Assembly (NCBI GenBank): GCA_951217055.1
Contig: OX578276.1
Coordinates: 10,060,580 to 10,124,579, forward strand
Length of the DNA stretch: 64,000 bases
Direction of reading: 5' to 3'
From: Gerris lacustris
Lineage: Eukaryota; Arthropoda; Insecta; Hemiptera; Gerridae
Shown in pieces: positions 11,155 through 20,427 of the stretch; position 1 is the stretch's first letter, and the number at the start of each line of letters is the position of its first letter. The notes beneath the pieces are model-generated. The model saw nothing but the letters and a program-made list of their open reading frames with translations, searched no databases and was not told the origin of the DNA. The position numbers were made by a program, and so were the translations under genes.

Positions 11155-11480
11155 AAGAGGTTTTGTTAGTAAGTCAGCAATCTGACTATTAGTAGGACAG
11201 TATTAAAAATTTTCTTAGACCTTCATCAAATTTTTCTTTAATAAAATGAAAACGCACTTCAATATGTTTACTTCTTTTATTTATGATTCCCTTTTTAATA
11301 AGCTCAATAGCACTTTGATTATCTACTTTCAAAGTAGGAGTAAGATGTTTACCGGTGATTTCATGAATTAGGCTCCTCAGATATATACGTTCTTGTCAGC
11401 ATTCTGCAGCTGAGATGCATTCTGCTTCAGCGCTGCTCATGGCAACTAGAGGTTGTTTTCTTGATCTCCAGCTAATGGGT
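11155..11480 (-). pseudogene. Copia RNase H C-terminus
   Basis: Minus-strand translation gives GGTPISWRSRKQPLVAMS, then SSAEAECISAAEC, a stop, and KVDNQSAIELIKKG, KHIEVRFHFIKEKF and ADLLTKPLRPN before the end of pol. These are hallmark motifs of the Ty1/Copia RNase H and pol terminus. A stop in place of a sense codon follows AAEC. At 11480 the frame joins directly to mariner sequence, and about 70 codons of RNase H and linker between GSLL and GGTP are missing, so the mariner insertion came with a deletion. Confidence 0.85.
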
Positions 11481-12254
11481 GTTCCACCATAGCAATCAAC
11501 GTGGACTTCACATTCCTTTTCACCTGTCTGGCTTTCTTCGGTCTTGGAGAGGACGGAGTTTTCCACAGGGATGACTGCTGTTTTGTTTCCGGGTCGTACC
11601 CGTACACCCATGACTCGTCACCCGTAATGATGGAAGAAAGGAGGTTTCATCGTTTTCCGCACGAGTTTTCAGTTCCTGGCAAATGAGAACACGATTTTGC
11701 TTTTGATCGTGTATCAACAGACGGGGAACAAATTTTGCAACAATTCTGCTCATCCCAAGTTCATCCGCCAAAATTCTTTGGACTGTGCCATAGGACATTC
11801 CAACTTTATTACAGATTTCATGAATTATTGATTGTCGACGGTCTCGGAGAATTGTTTCACACAGTTTTGATTCCAGTTGAAGGACGCCCAGAGCTCATCG
11901 TCTTCCACACTCGTCCTTCCATTCTTGAACCTCTTAACCATTCAAAGGCTTGGGTTTTCCGATGACTTCATCACTAAATGCTTCTCGAAGGTCGCCGTTT
12001 TCCAGAGCTTGAAACAAAATTTGATGCATATGCGTTGCTCTTTCAAATCGCTCATTACGCTATCGCAGAACACAACAAACACTAACACAGATATCACCTC
12101 ACTGAGGAGACAAAAGAACGCAAAAAAATGTGAAAGCGATAGGAGGGGTTTGGGAGACGTAATAGTACTGAAACCTAGCGGCAAATCGATGCACTACAGT
12201 AGTTATAAGTTATACAGAGCTCGGGAACTTTTGGGTAGCACTCGTATACAAAAG
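11480..12254 (-). pseudogene. mariner element relic inserted in Copia
   Basis: Minus-strand pieces are SDLKEQRICIKFCFKLWK (the helix-turn-helix N-terminus, near 12058), FKNGRTSVEDD, then MSYGTVQRILADELGMSR and VAKFVPRLLIHDQKQNR (11798-11690), and finally SSPRPKKARQVKRNVKS in another frame. This is the order of a mariner transposase. The GDES catalytic site has decayed and the 3' half of the catalytic core and the distal inverted repeat are gone. The 5' end keeps the inverted repeat, starting TACGAGTGCTACCCAAAAG at about 12250. Confidence 0.85.
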
Positions 12255-12354
12255 TGAACCAACAGTTTCACGATAAGGATATTTAGAACTTTTAATTAGA
12301 TCTTCTTGGCAAGCATTTTGCAGAGGCAAGGGAATTTCTATATATTTACTCTTA
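12255..12354 (-). pseudogene. Copia reverse transcriptase tail
   Basis: Minus-strand frame KYIEIPLPLQNACQEDLIKS, then YPYRETVGSLL, the conserved end of the Copia RT before RNase H. It is separated from the rest of RT by the MITE at 12355-12769 and from RNase H by the mariner insertion. It continues the LEKSHMDK frame on the other side of the MITE. Confidence 0.8.
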
Positions 12355-12769
12355 AGCCTGGGTCACACTAGGCTGGTTGCCAGCCGCTGCCAACAAGCGG
12401 TTGATAGTAGCACCAACAAGTAGCGGCTGGCAACCCGGTCACATTATAGATTGTATTGGCTAAAAAAATATAAAGGTCACGTGATTATACTCGTCGCTGA
12501 TAGGCTACTAGAGTGGTCAGATTACGCTGATCGCTGGTGGAAGCGAGTGCGAGTGAAGGTGGGGGGGTGGTGGGTGGGGCTAGATTGAGTCACGTGACAT
12601 GCTAGTCGCCGCTGCCTGGCTACCAAAAGTTGAACACGCCCAACTTCACCAGCCGCTTCCAATTACTCGCCGGCTGGCGGCGCCAGCTGCGAATTTTGTG
12701 GTCACACCAAGCTGACAGCAGTGGCTTCCTCAATTCGCGGCTGGCAACCAGCCTAGTGTGACCCAGGCT
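12355..12769. mobile_element. MITE with AGCCTGGGTCACACTAGG ends, inside Copia RT
   Basis: Terminal inverted repeats of about 30 bp start AGCCTGGGTCACACTAGGCT and are complementary at 12740-12769. TTA lies at 12352-12354 and at 12771-12773, with one ambiguous T. GC content is clearly above the neighbourhood. The TTA duplication and the GTCACACT-type end fit PIF/Harbinger. Confidence 0.75.
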
Positions 12770-12772
12770 TTT

Positions 12773-14385
12773 ATCCATATGACTTTTCTCAAGTAATTGT
12801 TGTGCATAATTCTTCTGAACAAGTTTTAATGATCCAGAGTTATATTCCAATTCGATTCCAAGAAATGATTTAGGCTGATGTTCAACAGTTATTTCAAAAT
12901 CTTTTTTTATGTTTTCAAGAATTACATTAATTTTTCTGAGCCAATTAATATTCCGTCATCAACAAAAATAGCCAATACAAGTGACTTATTTTTATTTGTA
13001 AAAATACACTGTTCAGTCTTTAGTTGACATAAGCCTTTGTTCTTAAGTAAAGTTGTGAGTCATTTATTCCATTTTAGTGGTGCTTGTTTTTGACCATAAA
13101 GGGCTTTATTTAGTTTTACATACTTGTTTGCCATCTTTTTTTTATCGTAGCCTTCAGGTAGCTCCATATAAATACATTAATCATTATCAAGTTCACCGTG
13201 CACAAAAGCATTTTTATCGTCAAATTTTATGATAATGGTGTTTATTTTTCAAGCAATTGCCAATATGGTTCTTAGGGCGTCATTTCCAACTACAGTACTA
13301 AAAGTATCAGTATAATCTAAACCAGATCTTTGTTCGCAGCCTCGAACTACTAGTCTAGCTCTATATTTTCCATCGTCTATCACACGAAATACCCATCTAT
13401 TTGTTAAGATTTTGTATTTGTTACCTGACTTCTATCCACAAGGTTCCATGTTTTATTTTTTTGTAAAGCTTGTTTTTCTTCTTGTATGACAGCTTTCCAT
13501 TTTTCTTGATCATATCCAGATAATACTTCATTGTAAGTAAGGTAGGCTTCATTTTCAGAATCTGAAACATAATCTTCAAATTTAGATGGTCTAATTTTAA
13601 TTCTTTTTCCCTTTCCTAATTTTTGACTATCTGCTTCAGATGGCTCAAGGTGGGGCTTCTTCTAATCCATTATTAATGTTATTTAATTCTTCTGATTCTT
13701 TTCCAGGTTCTTCATCAAGAATTATTTCATTGGATTCATCACAGGTATCAGGTAAGACAGAACTTAGTATTTCAGCATCTGGTAGGGAAAGAGGGGAATC
13801 TTGATCAGATTGACATTCTGTTTCCTTGTTTGAGCAAATACTTTTATTAGGTTTATCTTCATCTAGAGAACAAATCATTTTTAATATTTTGTTTTTATAA
13901 GTAGTGTCGTCATTTACTGTCATATTATTATACATGTGATTTTTAAAACGAACATCTCTCGATATTTCAATTTTACGACTGTTTTCATCCCACAAACGGT
14001 AACCATTTGATGCATATCTGACAAATATGTACTTTTTAGATCCGCTACCAAGTTTTTTTTTAAATATTCCAAATTTTTCGCATACACTATCTAGACTTTT
14101 TTTTATACCATAGATGCGCTGGGGTTATAGCAGCAGACGGAGTTCTGTTCAAGAGATATGTAGCGGTCAGCAAGGCTTCACCCCACATTTCATTTGGAAG
14201 TTTTGAATCAAACAATAGAGCTCGTGTTTTATTCATTAGCGTTCTTCCCAGACGTTCAGCGTCACCATTAAGTTGTGGTGTTTAAGGAATTGTATAGTCA
14301 ATAAGAATGCCTTTTGAGTTGCACCAGTTAACAAAATCTAAAGCTGTATACTCTCCTCCGTTGTCACATCTGACTTTATACACTC
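12773..14385 (-). pseudogene. Copia pol: integrase C-part, linker and reverse transcriptase
   Basis: Read from 14385 downwards this gives CDNGGEYTALDFVNWC (integrase), AERLGRTLMNKTRALL, LPNEMWGEALLTATYLLNR, KKYIFVRYASNGYRLWDE, an acidic linker (13995-13645), then RT motifs WVFRVIDDGKYRARLVVRG, DYTDTFSTVVGNDALR, MELPEGYDKK, KLNKALYGQKQAP and FVDDGILI (the catalytic YVDD-type box with Phe), ending LEKSHMDK. Several stops and frameshifts are scattered through it. The order is that of Ty1/Copia pol on the minus strand. It is continuous with 15416-15790 upstream and 12255-12354 downstream once the MITEs are discounted. Confidence 0.9.
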
Positions 14386-14388
14386 TTA

Positions 14389-15412
14389 GGCCTCTTTCAC
14401 ACGAGGCAACTTAGTTGATTCAACTAGTTGACTGGTTGACTCTCAACTAGTTGACTCCCCGTGTGAAGACTTTTTCAGGCCTCTTTCACACGAGGCAACT
14501 TTGTTGATGCAACTTCTCTTCCCAACGGAGATTCGGCGCGATTTTTGGACCCGAGAAAGCAGGAGAACGTGTATCATGTGCTTGCCCTTCTGCAAGAAGA
14601 AGAGAAAAAAAATTGTTTGTGCGTGAAGTCTCACGTAAAATGGGTTACTTTGGTTTTATGAATAGAAAAATAGTTAATATAAGGGAGGTGGGGCAAGCAA
14701 AAGGTTGATGCTTTTTACAAAATGGCATGAAAAATGAACTAATTTCCACAAGTGGTATATATATTTGTAATAAACTCTTCAATACCTCTCATTTTATACC
14801 CCACCCAAAATTTAAACAAAAAAAATCGTAAATTTGAACAGCTGATCATTTTGAGTTCGCTATATTTTTCCTGTGTGCTCCTCAAAATTATCTTTAAGAC
14901 TGGAAAGTTTTAAGTATTTATCTCTTTAAATTCAAAAGTAATTGCAACCGTTCAGAGTGACAGACGAAACTATAAGGGTTTCTTTTTTTGGTTTTATCAC
15001 TGAAACCCTAAAAAGGAGAAAATCTAGTCGAAGAATGTGGGTTCATCCCTTGCTATAATCGGGAAACGGGCGCTTTTCCACAATTATATCCGAAACTACT
15101 AAGCCACGAGGATAAATTCTTCAATTTAATTGGAGGAGAAAGTAGAATCCATATTAAACAAGTCCAGTTGAATCAACTAAGTTGACTCGTGTGAAAGGCC
15201 TAATGCCTTGTAGTGTCTTTTTAGTTGAATTAACTAGTTAGGATGAGAACGTGAGCGGCACATGTGCCTGGCCTCCTAGTCGCCTGGGCGGACGAGTTGA
15301 CTCGTGTGAAGGGGTTCGGGCGATTCCTTAACATTTGCTACCCGGCTATACTCCTTTTCAACCTCCAGTCAACTAGTTGAATCAACTAAGTTGCCTCGTG
15401 TGAAAGAGGCCT
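14389..15412. mobile_element. Nested Harbinger-type MITEs inside Copia integrase
   Basis: The outer ends GGCCTCTTTCACACGAGGCA are exact inverted repeats, flanked by TTA at 14386-14388 and 15413-15415. A second copy of the same terminus starts at about 14479 and a degenerate partner (CGTGTGAAAGGCC) ends near 15201, so at least two copies are nested. The interior also holds a repeat ending in a GGGTTTC...GAAACCC hairpin and CCTAAAAA (14980-15015). Both halves of the Copia frame resume exactly at the edges. Confidence 0.85.
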
Positions 15413-15415
15413 TAG

Positions 15416-15790
15416 ATTCCATTTATTTTCTATATCTTTAATATATTCAGTTAAGTATTTGGTAACCTCACTAATGTAAAGTGAGTATAATCATCCATGC
15501 ACAAAGTATGAGCATTGAGCATCCATTCCAGGTTTTTGTATCAACTTTCACAACATCAGTAATCAGTATGTATGATTTCAAGAGGACGAGAGGCTCTGTC
15601 TCGACTTTTACCAAAGGGTTTCCGGGTTTGTTTAGCTCTTAAACAAATGTCACAATTTTGAGAGATTTTTTAAATTCTTTCTCTGAGATATCTACATTTT
15701 TACACACTGTGGACAATTTTTTTTTTAATTTTTCTGGACTAATTGGTGATAATTTCTCTAAGTAATAGGGAGAAAGACGACCACCAGCGG
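15416..15790 (-). pseudogene. Copia integrase N-terminal part
   Basis: Minus-strand reading gives CDICLRAKQTRKPFGKS, RASRPLEIIHTDYC, then CMDDYTHFTL and KYLTEYIKDIENKWN. This is the GAG-pre-integrase/zinc finger end and the start of the integrase core of a Copia element, with stops. Upstream of about 15790 the similarity fades, and no gag or 5' LTR was recognised, so the element is 5' truncated. Confidence 0.85.
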
Positions 15791-16269
15791 CAGTAAGAAA
15801 AAGTTGGTATTAAGTGGACTATAGTTTAAATCATATGGCGGACGGATAGGGCGGAGTATCATAAAAGTAACAAAATAATAAAATAGAATATGTAAAGAAA
15901 AAACGTACCGACTGCGACCTGTAGATAGTGACAAAACTTATATGCGGGATGCGGATGGCGGATAATATGTGCGGATAGCGGCGGTTGGCGGTTAAGAAGC
16001 AATGAGGTTGAGAGGACTCTCACACTGAGAGAAAAAACATGTAAAAAAAGCAGGATTTTTAAAGATTATACGCGTACTTTCCTGCGATATCAGCCTCAGG
16101 ATGACGGTCGTTCTTTTTTCCATTTTAGAGAATGGCTTTTTCATTCATACATTTTTCCAACCTAAGCTCAGGGGAAGAAGCAATGCCGTACTGTCTTTAT
16201 GCAATTAAAGCTTATGCTGGATTTACTTTAGGCCATATCCTTCCCCCTGTTCTTTTGCTAGGAGTCTCG
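15791..16269. other. No gene seen
   Basis: It contains GC-richer short repeats of GCGGATGGCGGAT type (15945-15990) but no recognisable coding or terminal signals. Confidence 0.4.
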
Positions 16270-16945
16270 CACTGCTTCTTGCCAATCCTATTAGGATATA
16301 TTCCCATTCCGTCACGGCTTTTTTACAATACCCCCTATTTTTTTTACTAGTAGACTCACTGCTTCTTGCCAGTCCCATTAGGATATATTCCCATGCCGTC
16401 ACGGATTTGTACAGTACCCTCCTGTTTATTTGATAGTATCCTCACTGCTTCTTGCCAGTCCCATTAGGATATATTCCCATGCCGTCCCGGCTTTTTTTAC
16501 AGTACCCTACTGATTATTTGCATGTAGACTCATTGCTTCTTGCCAGTCCCATTAGGATATATTCCCATGCCATCCCGGCTTTTTTTACAGTACCCTCCTG
16601 TTTATTTGATAGTAGCCTCACTGCTTCTTGCCAGTCCCATTAGGAAATATTCCCATGCCGTCCCGGCTTTTTTACAGTAACCCCCTGTTTTATTGCAACT
16701 AGTCTCACTGCTTCTTGCCAGTCCCATTAGGATATATTCCCATGCCGTCCCGGCTTTTTTACAGTAACCCCCTGTTTTATTGCAACTAGTCTCACTGCTT
16801 CTTGCCAGTCCCATTAGGATATATTCCCATGCCATCCAGGCTTTTTTTTACAGTACCCTCCTGTTTATTTGATAGTAGCCTCACTGCTTCTTGCCTGTCC
16901 CATTAGGGTATATTCCCACGCCGTCACGGCTTATTCCCAGGTACT
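16270..16945. repeat. 87-bp tandem satellite, about eight units
   Basis: The motif CACTGCTTCTTGCCAGTCCC recurs at 16270, 16357, 16443, 16531, 16619, 16706, 16793 and 16882, spacing 86-89 bases. Each unit also carries AGGATATATTCCCATGCC and a pyrimidine-rich TTTTTTACAGTA segment. Units differ by about 5-15 percent. Open frames that cross it on both strands are by-products of the period being a multiple of three. Confidence 0.95.
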
Positions 16946-17130
16946 CCTTCCTTGGTTTTGCCAATGCTATACTGGCTAAATGTATGAACATCTAAATCAG
17001 TAATTTAGATTGGTGTAAGACAGGTTGTCTTTCACCAATCTGAAGTGGCGTAAGTAACATTAGAATGTATACATCTAGCCAATGTGCATAGCTAGATTAT
17101 GATTAGGTAATGAACAATGCAAGCAAAAAA
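16946..17130. other. Spacer without gene
   Basis: It contains an imperfect inverted repeat around ATTGGTGTAAGACAGG...CTTTCACCAATCTG (17010-17042). Confidence 0.4.
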
Positions 17131-19340
17131 AAAAAAAATACATTAAATATTTTCTATATTAAATCATTTGTGTACAAAAAACTTACTGCTAAGTATACAA
17201 ATTATATTTATTGTTTTGTTATACATGATATGGTTCTGTATCAAAATCTATTAACAAACTAAGGCCTAATGTATTAAAAAACAGATTTTAAAATTAATAT
17301 TACATTAACATTGTTTTGTTTTATGATATGTAGTCCAGTCAAATGGTGCACAAAAAGGGCTCGAAGTGGAAAGTTCTGGTGTAATTGTTTTTAGTGGTTT
17401 ATGTTATGTTTTTTTGTGGTGCTCAACACGAATCTGAAGTTGTCCAACAAAATTTCCCCCGGCAAATATGAGAAATCATCAAAAAAGAATATGTATTAGT
17501 GGTTATATCTTGCAAAGCAATCTATTCACACAAAAAGTGGTCCAGTAGTAAAATAAAAAAGAGAAAATAACTTTCAATTTATGTCTTCAACATTTTTTTG
17601 TACGTTATATGGTTTTCACGCAATTGGGAGTTGAAATATCGGTAATTTTTGAAAAAAGACCAGTCATCCACCATGACTTAATGAGCGAATTTTCAAAAAA
17701 ATCGACGTATTATTGGCTTATGATTATATACGAAAATTTTGTTTTAAAATTTGGATAGGTGAAAAAAAAATTGGTACACAGGGGTATGGGGTACAAAAGT
17801 CAAAATAGTATATACCCTTCAAGATGCATGTCGTTGGAAAGCTCTTTAAGAGTACAGTAATTGTTGTTATGTACACTTTTGTCATATTTTCATATAAGGG
17901 GGGGGGGGGGATAAAGTGGAAAAAACATGTTTTTATGCTATTTTTATGTGTTATTTGTTTTACCTCCCTCTTATATGAAGATATGACAAAAGTGTACAAA
18001 ACAACAATTACTGTACTCTTAAAGAGCTTTCCAGCGGCATGCATCTTGAAGGGTATATACTATTTTGACTTTTGTACCCCGTACCCTATATACAATTTTT
18101 TTTTTCACCTATCCAAATTTTAAATCAAAATTTTCGTATATTATCATAAGCCAATAATACGTAGATTTCATTAAAGTCATGGTGCATGACTGGACTTTTT
18201 TCAAAAATTCCCGATATTTCAACTCCCATTTGCGTGAAAACCATATGACGTACAAAAAAATGTTAAAGACATAAATTGAAGGTTATTTTTTCTTTTTTAT
18301 TTTACTACTGAACCACTTTTTGCGTGAATAGATTGCTTTGCAAGTTATAAGCTGAAAACCACAAATAAATATTATTTTTTGATGATTTCTCATATTTACC
18401 GGGGGAAATTTTGTTGGACAAATTCAGATTCGTGTTCAGCACCCCAAGAAACATCAAATAAACCACTAAAATCAATTACACCAGAACTTTCCTCTTCAAA
18501 CTACCATTTGACTGGACTAATGGTTCTTAAACAAAAACTATTAAAAAATTAAAGCATAAAGTATAAAATAAAAAATGAATATTGTCTATATTTACATTAA
18601 TAGTAATAATACAATTTATTGTTTTGTTTTATGATATTGTTCATTGTCGAAAACTATTTACAAATTAAGGCCTAATGAATGAAAAAAAATAATATTTTAA
18701 AATTAATATTGTCTATATTAAACTTTTTTTATAAATAAAACTTCTTGTTAAGTACAAATTACTACTAACAATGTTTTGTTTTATGATATGGTTCTTTAAC
18801 AAAAACTATTAAAAAATTAAAGCATAAAGTATAAAATAAATAAAAAATTAATATAGTCTATATTTACATTAATTGTAATAATAAAATTTATTGTTTTGTT
18901 TTATGATATGGTTCATTATCAAAAACTATTAGCAAATTAAGGCCTAATGAATGAAAAAAAAAAAAAAAAAAAAAAAAAATGACATTATTTTAAAATTAAT
19001 ATTGTCTATATTAAAAAAAATTTTGTACATAAAACTTCTTGCTAAGTACAAATTACATCAAACATTGTTTTGTTTAATGATATGGTTCTTTATCAAAACT
19101 ATGAAAAAATTAAAGCATAAAGTATAAAATAAAAAAAAAATAAAAAATTAATATAGTCTATATTTACATTAATTGTAATAATAAAATTTATTGTTTTGTT
19201 TTATGATATGGTTCATTATCAAAAACTTTTAACTAATTAAGGCCTAATAAATGAAAAAAACAAAAATTAATATTGTCTATATTAAAAATTTTTGTGTACT
19301 TAAAACTTACTGATAAGTACAAATTACATTTATTGTAGTA
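17131..19340. repeat. Dimeric AT-rich satellite (A/B units, ~280-300 bp)
   Basis: TTGTTTTGTT followed within a few bases by TGATATGGTTC recurs near 17212, 17312, 18616, 18769, 18893, 19065 and 19193. Alternate units continue with CAAATTAAGGCCTAATGAATG (A type) or AAATTAAAGCATAAAGTATA (B type). The higher-order period is therefore about 280-300 bp. One B unit is split by the palindromic element at 17331-18519. Confidence 0.85.
17331..18519. mobile_element. 1.19-kb palindromic element, TAGTCCAG family, with empty-site evidence
   Basis: Ends are TAGTCCAGTCAAATGG and its complement. The arms are reverse complementary over more than 500 bp and meet in a poly-G region near 17900. ATG at 17328-17330 is repeated at 18520-18522. 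Intact sibling satellite units read GATATGGTTCTT at the same place, so ATG is a 3-bp target duplication created on insertion. Both arms contain the same short frame (GKLFKSTVIVV) because they mirror each other. Confidence 0.9.
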
Positions 19341-19369
19341 ATGAAATTTATTAGTCCACATAATATTAT

Positions 19370-19863
19370 AAGTCCGCATTGCTTTTATGTGCAATATTTC
19401 ACCTCCTCTTGAGGCATCTTCAAGCCTTTAATTTTGTTTTCTCGTTTTATTAATAATTTGCTAATCCTATCGATTTCTATTTAAAAACAGGTCTCCTGCA
19501 AGCTGTGTATATCCACATTGTCATTAATTTATTATTAATATGCGTCAAAAAAACTCTTTAATTAATCATTTTCTCGTTAAGAAAACATGTTATTTGCAAA
19601 GATAAGAGCTCTTATCAATAAAAAGTTTGCAAATAACATGTTTTCTTAACGAGAAAATGATTAATTAAATAGTTTTCAGTTTTTTTTAAGCATATTAATA
19701 ATAAATTAATGACAATGTGGATATACACAGCTTGCAGGAGACCTGTTTTTAAATAGAAATCAATAGAATTAGCAAATTATTAATTAAACGAGAAAACAAA
19801 ATTAAAGGCCTGAAGATGCCCCAAGAGGAGGTGAAATATGGCACATAAAAGCAATGCGGACTT
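19370..19863. repeat. 494-bp near-perfect palindrome
   Basis: Bases from 19370 (AAGTCCGCATTGCTTTTATG) are mirrored to 19863, with a centre near 19615 (GATAAGAGCTCTTATC). The arms contain CCTGAAGATGCC...GGTGAAAT, a motif also reminiscent of small ribozyme cores. No target duplication was seen. Confidence 0.85.
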
Positions 19864-20427
19864 CTTTATTAAATACCCTATAGACCTTGTACAAAAAAAT
19901 GTAAAGATTTTAAAATAAAGGGTAAAGGACTAGGATGATGTATATATTTAATATTATTCTTTTCAACATCAAAATGACTAATAGCATTAAAGTTCTTCAA
20001 TAATTACTTGAATACACTTAGAATTAATTTACATTTAATATTAATTTTAAAATTTTAAGAGTAAGGGTAAGTGAAGTAATCAGGTAACTCTTGACAATGC
20101 AGTCATACATTTTCATAGTAACTATTTACAAACATGTTGACAGGATGTACATATTTGAGTAAAAAGAGCATTAGTTACACAACAGTCCTATATATGTAAA
20201 AACTACTAATTACACCAAGCTTTGATTTATGTCATAATTGTAACTTTTAATGAAATAATGACATACATTTTATTAGGCATTATTTTAAATTTTAATCTGA
20301 AGATTGGTCAATTCTTAGTGTAATTTGTATTTTTTAAATATATAAGACTGTTGAGTAACTAATTTGCTCTAGAAGTCGGTTCTAGAAGTAATAAGTTTTT
20401 ATAATTGAGTAAACTTTGAATCATTAC
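19864..20427. other. 3' flank of the transposase-like gene, no gene
   Basis: AT-rich, with several short direct repeats. It may hold the 3' untranslated region of the minus-strand ORF ending at 20428. No terminal inverted repeat was identified by eye. Confidence 0.4.

Noticed and set aside
16132..16835. Several 60-77 codon frames in the 87-bp satellite
   Set aside because: The unit length is close to a multiple of three, so open frames repeat on both strands without any sign of selection.
17724..18123. Mirror-image ORFs of about 100 codons on both strands
   Set aside because: They are the two arms of the same palindrome; similarity is at the DNA level and no protein family is recognised.
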